Shown here one piece after another: positions 6,371 to 12,270 of a stretch of DNA of 12,270 nt. The notes beneath the pieces are model-generated. The model saw only the letters and a program-made list of their open reading frames with translations. It was not told where the DNA came from and made no database searches. A program made the position numbers and the translations under genes. The number at the start of each line of letters is the position of its first letter. Positions within the stretch are counted from its first letter, which is position 1. The DNA comes from an uncultured Prevotellaceae bacterium (GTDB lineage: Bacteria; Bacteroidota; Bacteroidia; Bacteroidales; Bacteroidaceae): the NCBI GenBank assembly GCA_902775075.1, contig CACYKX010000083.1, positions 1 to 12,270 of the forward strand, read 5' to 3'.

Positions 6371-6889
6371 TTACGAACATAGCTGAGATATCAAATTCAA
6401 TAATCCCGTATTCTCAAAGAAAGTATTTGGGTTCTTTCTCATTTCTGCCTGAATTAGGTAGAAGCCAGTATTGGCATACTCGCTGAGTGTTGTCATTAAG
6501 GCTTTACAGGCAACATCTACATCAAGTTCTCCTTTATCTAAGCTAATAAAGTCTATATTCGTCTTTGCAACTAAAGCGACAAAGATATACTTTTGAAGGT
6601 TTGTATAGGATTTTCTGCCCTCTTCATTTTTCTTCCTTCCCCATGAAGACATAGACATACGGAATTTTAGCACATTGCCTGTTAATGGCTTTCGCTCTCC
6701 ATAGTACAGTCCAAGAAAGAATGCATAAATGAATACTTCATATCCAGCATTAAAGAATTTACCTTTAGCCTTGCGGCCATCTGCCGTTCCACCATGGAAT
6801 TGGCATAGATTCTCAATGATGGATTCTTTGAACTTTTCCTCGTAGTATGAATCTTCCCGTGCGAGCCAAGTATCATATAAACTTTCCAT
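6371..6889 (-). CDS. uncharacterised protein, last gene of the PglZ-BrxL-SMC operon
   Basis: A 172-residue protein that I cannot assign to a family. It looks soluble and mostly helical. A glycine-containing charged stretch (HGGTADGRKAKGKFFNAGYE) leads into an aromatic helix (VFIYAFFLGLYYGERKPL), followed by a basic region (SSWGRKKNEEGRK) and a helical C-terminus ending in NTGLLNLISQLCS. The ATG at 6889 lies one base past the TAA of the SMC-like ATPase gene. Translational coupling and a functional partnership are therefore likely. An in-frame TTG at 6898 would add three residues and overlap the upstream gene; it is less likely. Its place after a DndD-like ATPase recalls the dndD-dndE order. 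The size and visible sequence do not resemble the DndE proteins I know, so I do not call it DndE. Confidence 0.8.
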   Translation of the reverse strand: MESLYDTWLAREDSYYEEKFKESIIENLCQFHGGTADGRKAKGKFFNAGYEVFIYAFFLGLYYGERKPLTGNVLKFRMSMSSWGRKKNEEGRKSYTNLQKYIFVALVAKTNIDFISLDKGELDVDVACKALMTTLSEYANTGFYLIQAEMRKNPNTFFENTGLLNLISQLCS

Positions 6890-6890
6890 A

Positions 6891-9083
6891 TTAATCAATT
6901 TCTTCTACTTCTGTATCTATTGTTGCGATGTCAAGCTTATCGAATCCTGTCATCTTTTTGATGCGGTATTTCTTACAATTCAACTTGCTTAATCCATCTC
7001 TATCTTCAACATATTCTCCATTGGTATCTTTGTACAGATAGCTCTTTGTGACCACTATACACTGTTTGTCAACCTGACTATTCAAGCACTCATAGAATGT
7101 TTTGTCCTTCCCTTCATCAAAAGATGATGTTGGAGCATCAAAAATCAGTGGGTATTCAGCGTTACGATTCTCCTTTGTCAATTCGGAGATTGCAAGCAGA
7201 ATACTGATATGCATGGTTGTCAGAAGTGAAGTATTTGGATTTGAAAGTATCTTATCTGTCTTATCTTGAAGTTCAATCCTAAGCTCTCCATTGATGTCTA
7301 TGTATATTTTTATGATACCTGTAAAGTCATCAACATTTAGCAATGCCAAATATTTATTGGCTTCTTTAGCCAATCTGTCCAGGAATTCCTTGTAAGTTGC
7401 GTCCTTCGTTTCTTCGATAGCATCTGAAAAGATACGGAAGAATTCATTAATGTGATAGAGATTACTGGAGCCTGAAGCTTTTATGCTTTTTGCGAGTGCA
7501 TCTCTTTTCTTGCTTATTTCTTTTTTGAGATTAGGAATAACTTGGGTCGTCAATTGGCTGATTTCCAAAGCGGAATTTTCTTTTTCCTCGTGCCATTTGT
7601 TTACTATGTCAATGTCTTTGACATAGTCTCTAAGGTTTACACCTGACGAAGAAGAAGCATATAAATCTGCTATTTGCTTTTCCAGCTTTGCAACCTCGCT
7701 TTTCTTTTTGGCAATATCTTGTTCAATGTCATTATTCCTTTTGCTAAGACTGCTAATTTCGTCTGAGATAGTCAATTTATCTTTCCCTGTATATTCAAGA
7801 CCCAATCCCATTTCTTTGAGTGTTTCTACATTACGGTAAGAGAAATAGCGCTTTATCTCAATAGGCTTTTCGTCTTCTTTCGGCGTTAAGATATCGATGA
7901 CATCATTTAGCCTTTGTTTTAAGAAGTCATATCTTACTGAACCGTCTGGAGCCTCACATCCACAATAAATACATCTGCGAGTGCGGAGGCTAAAATTGAG
8001 ATTGTTAATGTCACTCTGTCTCCACGCTATCTTTTCAAGTTCGCTCTTCGCTTTTTCTATTTTGTTTTTCGTATATTCATCTCTTTGCTTCTTTTCATAT
8101 TCATTTTCAATGTTCTGCTTGCTCATGCAAAGAGATGCCATTTTCTTGTTAAACTCATTAAGGATCGGGGTGAATCCCATAAGAATCCACTGATCATCTA
8201 ACATTCTATAGCTGTATTCCAAATCTATCTTTCCTGATAAATATGCAATTTCAGAGTTTGTTGATTTAACTTTCTCCTCAATTTTAGCTGCTTTCTTTAT
8301 AAGTTCAAAATCATCATCAATATTATCAATATTTTTCTTAGATTCGTTAAAAGTTTGGCGAGTGGAAGTTAATGCCGTTTCAGCTTGTTCAAGCTTTTTA
8401 GCCAACTTGTTTATCTCAGTTTGCAATTCTAATATTTTAGAATTCTGCTTGTCTTCCTTGGATTTAGCTTCGTTGACTTTTGACGAACTCATATCCAAGG
8501 CAAACTTTGCAAATTGAGTGTAAGGGTCAATATCCTTAATGTCTGAGAATAAGTCTATTAGTGTTTGTAATGTCGTCTTATCATTAAAGATATCGAGTTT
8601 ATCTTCACCTTTAAAAAGATGATACTTCTTTATGACGGCAGGAAAAACATTCTCTCCCTCAAACAGATCACGCAAGGAGAACATTTCTTTACGTCTTGTA
8701 CCAGTGAGGCTATATGCCTTGAAAGAACGGCCAAGGATTTGCATACCGCCATTGACTGTTTTTGTGACATTGAAAGACCGCTCAACAATTCTTTCACGAT
8801 TGTCATTATTTCTCAGCAATAAAGATACAAGAACTTTCCCCTGTTCACCTACCTTTAACTCCTTAAACATCTTGGCAGAGACCAATGTACTATCATCAGC
8901 CAACCTGTTTTCATCAGATTTTGGAGCATAATCTGGTGTGAGTACCCAGTTCATTGCTTCAAAGAAAGTCGTTTTCCCATCACCATTAGCACCAAGTATT
9001 AAGTTCAACCGCTTGCCGAACTCAAACACCTTTCTGCCATAATAGCTTCGGAAATTATAGATAATTAGCTTCTCAAGAATCAT
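6891..9083 (-). CDS. SMC/RecF/DndD-like ATPase with central CxxC (zinc-hook-like)
   Basis: A 730-residue ATPase of the Rad50/RecN/DndD type. The N-terminus (LEKLIIYNFRSYYGRK) and Walker A (GANGDGKTT, 31-39) form one half of the head. Two long coiled-coil arms (about 200-290 and 320-370, then 440-540) flank a central CIYCGC at 371-376, positioned like a zinc hook or small zinc knuckle. The second head half carries Walker B with D-loop (PLIFDAPTSSFDEGK, about 645-659). In place of an LSGGQ-type signature the sequence reads SNPNTSLLTTMHIS (614-627), and Walker B has Asp-Ala rather than Asp-Glu. The Asp-Ala/Thr-Pro form occurs in some related families, so activity is not excluded. It would clamp or process DNA, like DndD or SbcC-type proteins. 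It follows the 92-residue gene by 9 bases. I cannot separate DndD proper from other defence-linked SMC ATPases. Confidence 0.87.
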   Translation of the reverse strand: MILEKLIIYNFRSYYGRKVFEFGKRLNLILGANGDGKTTFFEAMNWVLTPDYAPKSDENRLADDSTLVSAKMFKELKVGEQGKVLVSLLLRNNDNRERIVERSFNVTKTVNGGMQILGRSFKAYSLTGTRRKEMFSLRDLFEGENVFPAVIKKYHLFKGEDKLDIFNDKTTLQTLIDLFSDIKDIDPYTQFAKFALDMSSSKVNEAKSKEDKQNSKILELQTEINKLAKKLEQAETALTSTRQTFNESKKNIDNIDDDFELIKKAAKIEEKVKSTNSEIAYLSGKIDLEYSYRMLDDQWILMGFTPILNEFNKKMASLCMSKQNIENEYEKKQRDEYTKNKIEKAKSELEKIAWRQSDINNLNFSLRTRRCIYCGCEAPDGSVRYDFLKQRLNDVIDILTPKEDEKPIEIKRYFSYRNVETLKEMGLGLEYTGKDKLTISDEISSLSKRNNDIEQDIAKKKSEVAKLEKQIADLYASSSSGVNLRDYVKDIDIVNKWHEEKENSALEISQLTTQVIPNLKKEISKKRDALAKSIKASGSSNLYHINEFFRIFSDAIEETKDATYKEFLDRLAKEANKYLALLNVDDFTGIIKIYIDINGELRIELQDKTDKILSNPNTSLLTTMHISILLAISELTKENRNAEYPLIFDAPTSSFDEGKDKTFYECLNSQVDKQCIVVTKSYLYKDTNGEYVEDRDGLSKLNCKKYRIKKMTGFDKLDIATIDTEVEEID

Positions 9084-9092
9084 AATCGGAGA

Positions 9093-9371
9093 CTATTTTG
9101 TTAAGGAAGATACGATTTTACGATATAGAGTCTGGAAGAACGATGCGTCTAACGTTACAGGTCCTGATTGCTTCCGTATTCTCATGTCTGCTTTCTTCTG
9201 TTCGATTTGAAAATTTATATCATGAACAATTTCAGACACGGCTCTCACCTCTGGTTGTAACGCACGATTTCCAGCATCCAAATTAGGGTATTTGGATGGG
9301 ACAACGTTATAAACATCGGCAAATCTTTCATTACTAATGATTTTCTGGAATATCAAATCATTTTTAGCCAT
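9093..9371 (-). CDS. small protein of unknown function between brxL and the SMC ATPase
   Basis: A 92-residue, basic, largely helical protein that I do not recognise. It opens with MAKNDLIFQKIISNERFADVYN. A proline-containing linker (VPSKYPNLD) follows, then a helix rich in charged residues (EIVHDINFQIEQKKADMRI), and a C-terminal helix (FFQTLYRKIVSSL). No cysteines, membrane span or signal peptide are seen. It starts 27 bases after the brxL stop and ends 9 bases before the SMC gene. The full-length ATG start, tight spacing and coding-like composition support a real gene. A small adaptor for the SMC-like ATPase or for BrxL is a guess from position. Confidence 0.78.
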   Translation of the reverse strand: MAKNDLIFQKIISNERFADVYNVVPSKYPNLDAGNRALQPEVRAVSEIVHDINFQIEQKKADMRIRKQSGPVTLDASFFQTLYRKIVSSLTK

Positions 9372-9398
9372 ATTATTCTGACTTAATAAGGTGTAACA

Positions 9399-10832
9399 TT
9401 ATCTTAGATAAACTTCAGGCATTCTCGTTTTGAATTCCGGATCGATATTGTGACACTGCTCTTTTATTATGCCACGTCTACGAACTGCAGGATCTAAGCA
9501 GTAGAGCTTAAATTCTTCTTTGACTACATCTTCAGGCTTAGTCCAGTTAGGGAAAAGCAACTTCATATACGCTGTTGCTATTCTCTTTATTGCTTTTGAA
9601 TCGCGGACATCGGCTTTTTCCTCGAACTTAACTAATTGATCGAAGAGCAGACCATATTTATTAACAGTTCTCATGGTATGTAGAATTTCCGAGAAGTATT
9701 CTACATTAATAGTCCATCCATGGAAAATCATACTATTGTCTATACGCGGAAGTAACCAACCTTCTATAAAGCAGTGGAAACGGTCGAGCAGAGCTGACTC
9801 TCTGAAGTTCTGAGGTAGAGAATCAAAGTACAGAGGCGAGGCCGGCATCCTTGAAGCAGTTAAGGGAATATTACCCATAAGCATCAGTCCACATTCAGAA
9901 CTGAATTCATTGTTGTCAATCGTCGTTTTGCCACTTTCCAAGTATGACTTCAGCGCAGCCTGTATTTCTGCAGGTTCCTGGAAAACAATAGTCTGAATTT
10001 CATCAAAGACAGTAAAGTCATGGTTTTTTATTATTCCATTCTGCTGTTTCGCCTTGTCATAAAACAACTTTGCACGTGTCACCTTACCACCACTGACAAG
10101 CCATCCGTACTTACTCAGGTTGCCAAACACATACGATTTGCCTGTTCCCTTAGGTGCTAACTCTATCACATTAAGTCGTGGCTCAATAAAGATCAGGAGT
10201 CGTGTTACAAACTCTAATTTTTGAGTTAAGTTTGAGAACCCATTAGGATCGTATTCCATGGCAGAGATAATCAAATCAATCCACTCGTTTATCGAAAAAT
10301 GACGGCGCGCTTCCGCAAGATAGTTTACATCCACCGAACTGTACGGCTTAAATGGCTTATAGTCCACCATCTGAACATGATTCTTAGTGCCGTTGTCGTC
10401 AGGAAGCAAACATAATTTAACGATACCCCACTTCTCACCATCAACTAATTCGCCTTGATGCTTTCGATAGGTGTATTCGGGAATTATACCCTCACGGAGC
10501 TTAATTCCGTAGTCAGGTATGGCAAATTGCTTCTGTCCTTTAACCAAATCTATATAGATAGTGAAACGGCAAAGGAGAACCACCTCCTCTCCGGAGATGA
10601 TACGATCTTTAACAGAACCCGTCTTTGCAGGAATGACTTTATCCAAGAACTGAGTCAGTCCCTGGATGTCTATCTGTCCCGTTTGAATGTCCAAATACCG
10701 TTTGAGCAAGTAATCTTTCACAAATGAAGGCAAATTGTGAGCTGCAAAGAGGCTGTTAGTCTTATCTGGATCCTTGTAGATGGACATTGCAGAGAAATAT
10801 TCTCTTATTTTATTGCTAATTTCTTCTTTCAT
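9399..10832 (-). CDS. brxL: BrxL-type AAA+ ATPase, short form without a Lon protease domain
   Basis: A 477-residue protein matching the BREX Lon-protease-like protein BrxL. BrxL forms ring assemblies on DNA and is needed for BREX defence in the systems that carry it. Visible motifs are Walker A (ELAPKGTGKSYVF, Lys232), Walker B (FTVFDEIQ, Asp277-Glu278), a sensor-1 region (LMLMGNIP, Asn321) and a likely arginine finger (LLDRFHCF, Arg351). The N-terminal ~190 residues hold the substrate- or DNA-binding part. Type 1 BrxL is about 680 residues, with a C-terminal Lon-like domain. This protein ends soon after the ATPase lid, as in the shorter BrxL subfamily. The start is the ATG at 10832, 11 bases after the PglZ stop. 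The PglZ-BrxL order matches BREX types 1 and 4. Confidence 0.9.
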   Translation of the reverse strand: MKEEISNKIREYFSAMSIYKDPDKTNSLFAAHNLPSFVKDYLLKRYLDIQTGQIDIQGLTQFLDKVIPAKTGSVKDRIISGEEVVLLCRFTIYIDLVKGQKQFAIPDYGIKLREGIIPEYTYRKHQGELVDGEKWGIVKLCLLPDDNGTKNHVQMVDYKPFKPYSSVDVNYLAEARRHFSINEWIDLIISAMEYDPNGFSNLTQKLEFVTRLLIFIEPRLNVIELAPKGTGKSYVFGNLSKYGWLVSGGKVTRAKLFYDKAKQQNGIIKNHDFTVFDEIQTIVFQEPAEIQAALKSYLESGKTTIDNNEFSSECGLMLMGNIPLTASRMPASPLYFDSLPQNFRESALLDRFHCFIEGWLLPRIDNSMIFHGWTINVEYFSEILHTMRTVNKYGLLFDQLVKFEEKADVRDSKAIKRIATAYMKLLFPNWTKPEDVVKEEFKLYCLDPAVRRRGIIKEQCHNIDPEFKTRMPEVYLR

Positions 10833-10843
10833 CTTAATGAATT

Positions 10844-12270
10844 TTAAAATGCGAATGGATCATCTTCCACTGCACCTGCCGAAATTTCAATCTCGTTTTC
10901 AATGGACTTATTGCCAATAGTAATGGCTACTACTTTTTCAGCGGGATTAATTAAGAGTGGTTCACTCTCAAAAACATCGCCTTCAATACGATGTAACTTA
11001 TATTGTCTTCCATCATATAGCACATATGGAACATCTGTGGCTTTCACATTCTTAATTTCATATCTTAATTGTGGATTTGCCCCCGAGATTTCGGTGGTCA
11101 GAAGCTCTGCTGACCAATCTATGGCAATTTCCCTGTTGGAGATAATGAAAATCGGCACAAGAACTTCTTCCGGAGTACATCCTCCATGAATACCCTGTCC
11201 TTTAGGCACTTTGTCACATAACGATTTGTGGTTCAAGGCGCAAGCCGTTATGCCATCGTCGAGAACCATATAATTGTCATCCTTTGTCCATATTCCACTT
11301 GTTCTCTTGGCTATTCTTCCATGATGATCTGATTCAACACAAGAAAGTCCAAGACCTTTGCACAGTTGTGAAAGGTATGTCAAGCCATGATCAGAAATGA
11401 TGGCGATTTTCTTACCATTATACTTATCTAAGATTTCTTCAATAATTTCTCTGACCTTCTGGATCTCCTCAACGATGATATTGGGCCATAAGTTAGTTGA
11501 TTGGTGAGCCAAGGCATCTAAGTCTCCACTTTTCTGAAGCACATCACCTTCCGGAAGAAGCTTTTGCAGATCTGGCTTATTCACACTTGTCTTGGTAGGT
11601 AAAATAGCCCGTGCCACTTTTACCTCATTCAGATAGATTCCATTTTGATTTCTCTCATTGATAATCTTCTTTATCAGAGGGATCCAATCAATGCCCAAAC
11701 CATCAATCCAATAATAAACGTCAATATCATGGCGATTTATCATCAGCGTTCGCGTCGTGCTGAAGTCTTGATACCAAGAATCAAATGTAATTTCATTTGC
11801 ATTGACTTTTTCAATTTCTGTCTTAATATCTTCAGTATATGTATTGCTAATCTTGGCTCTCTTATATGCTTCAAAATAAGAAGTTATCCATTCTGCCCCA
11901 TTAAGAGACACACCTATAGGCTCAGACATATAGCTAAACAAGTCTGGGTAAAGATGCTGGATCTTGTCAATAGTGATCAGTCCTTTCCCTAACCAGGTAA
12001 TAGCGAGCTCTTTCTCTCTGTCAGATATGCCTGTGAAATATTTAAGCGCGCTTGTAGCACCACCATACTTATCGGCTATTGCTTCAAGACGCTTTGTTAC
12101 AGTCGACTGAACTTCATTGCGCATAGTTATATGCTTCTTGGCAGCCTCCATAAGGCAATACTTCCTTATTCTAATTTCATCAAGAGAGGAAGTAAAATTC
12201 ATGGCCATCTGTTCAATGAAGTCATTACCAACCAAATATTTCGTTTCGAGAAGAATTTTGCGGATATAAT
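10844..12270 (-). CDS. pglZ: PglZ-domain protein (BREX phosphatase-like), N-terminus outside window
   Basis: An alkaline-phosphatase-superfamily protein of the PglZ family, the most constant component of BREX-type defence. The last 463 residues, counted from the leucine codon at 12235, hold the domain. YYWIDGLGIDW (Asp178) is the first metal site, LPTKTSVNKP (212-221) the region of the probable Ser/Thr nucleophile, and IISDHGLT (Asp282-His283) and GIHGGCTPEEVLVPI (His350) further metal ligands. A beta-rich C-terminal domain follows. The N-terminal part seen is helical. The frame is open without a stop from 12235 to the right edge (residues reading YIRKILLETKY), so the TTG at 12235 is not the start and the protein is longer. 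It leads into brxL with an 11-base gap. The BREX type cannot be fixed without the upstream genes. Confidence 0.9.
   Translation of the reverse strand, partial: YIRKILLETKYLVGNDFIEQMAMNFTSSLDEIRIRKYCLMEAAKKHITMRNEVQSTVTKRLEAIADKYGGATSALKYFTGISDREKELAITWLGKGLITIDKIQHLYPDLFSYMSEPIGVSLNGAEWITSYFEAYKRAKISNTYTEDIKTEIEKVNANEITFDSWYQDFSTTRTLMINRHDIDVYYWIDGLGIDWIPLIKKIINERNQNGIYLNEVKVARAILPTKTSVNKPDLQKLLPEGDVLQKSGDLDALAHQSTNLWPNIIVEEIQKVREIIEEILDKYNGKKIAIISDHGLTYLSQLCKGLGLSCVESDHHGRIAKRTSGIWTKDDNYMVLDDGITACALNHKSLCDKVPKGQGIHGGCTPEEVLVPIFIISNREIAIDWSAELLTTEISGANPQLRYEIKNVKATDVPYVLYDGRQYKLHRIEGDVFESEPLLINPAEKVVAITIGNKSIENEIEISAGAVEDDPFAF

Noticed and set aside
6371..6889. Calling the last operon gene dndE
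   Set aside because: Position after a DndD-like gene is suggestive, but size and visible sequence do not match DndE, so no name is given.
12233..12235. TTG at 12235 as the PglZ start
   Set aside because: The frame continues without a stop to the right edge and the family is longer, so this is an internal leucine codon.
6371..12270. A canonical Dnd phosphorothioation system
   Set aside because: No DndC-like sulfurtransferase, DndA or DndB is visible, and PglZ and BrxL point to BREX instead.
6371..12270. A complete type 1 BREX system
   Set aside because: No BrxA, BrxB, BrxC or PglX is in the window, the BrxL is the short form, and extra SMC and small genes follow it. Upstream genes are unseen, so the type stays open.
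1..12270. CRISPR array, tRNA, rRNA or insertion-sequence transposase
   Set aside because: No regularly spaced repeats, cloverleaf-like sequence, rRNA signature or transposase motifs were noticed on reading both strands.

Overview
The window looks like accessory DNA from a member of the Bacteroidales, probably Prevotella or a relative. The evidence is an integrase with a Bacteroidales-type N-terminal arm domain, a TAnnTTTG-type promoter in front of it, AT-rich leaders in place of strong Shine-Dalgarno sites, and the tail of a Bacteroidales TraE-like (DUF4134) conjugation gene at the left edge. No rRNA, tRNA or CRISPR array was seen.

Left half (about 100-6300, plus strand): the left end of an integrative mobilizable element. 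It appears to sit inside a traE-like gene of a resident conjugative element; the TraE-like reading frame loses its family resemblance near base 100. An AT-rich, repeat-bearing end (101-291) follows. Then come a tyrosine integrase, a small acidic protein, an excisionase-like HTH protein, a protein resembling a degenerate CHC2/Toprim primase, a hairpin-rich spacer that is a good oriT candidate, a MOB relaxase, a MobC-like RHH protein and a single-span membrane protein. No type IV secretion genes are visible, so transfer would depend on a helper element.

Right half (6371-12270, minus strand): a tightly packed operon that enters from beyond the right edge and converges on the mobilization module at a strong hairpin (6315-6346). 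In transcription order it encodes a PglZ-domain protein (start outside the window), a short BrxL-type AAA+ ATPase, an unknown 92-residue protein, a 730-residue SMC/RecF/DndD-like ATPase with a mid-protein CxxC, and an unknown ~172-residue protein. The PglZ-BrxL pair is the core shared by BREX types 1 and 4. The appended SMC-like ATPase with two small unknown partners is not part of a canonical BREX layout. This operon is the best candidate for an under-described defence system. The operon is visibly more AT-rich than the mobilization genes, suggesting it is cargo with a separate history. No methyltransferase, BrxC or PAPS-reductase-like gene lies in the window; any such gene would be to the right.

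The parts plausibly work together as follows: integrase and HTH protein for integration and excision, oriT plus relaxase plus MobC for mobilization through a helper's machinery, and the right-hand operon as anti-phage or anti-element cargo. The last point is inference from gene families.
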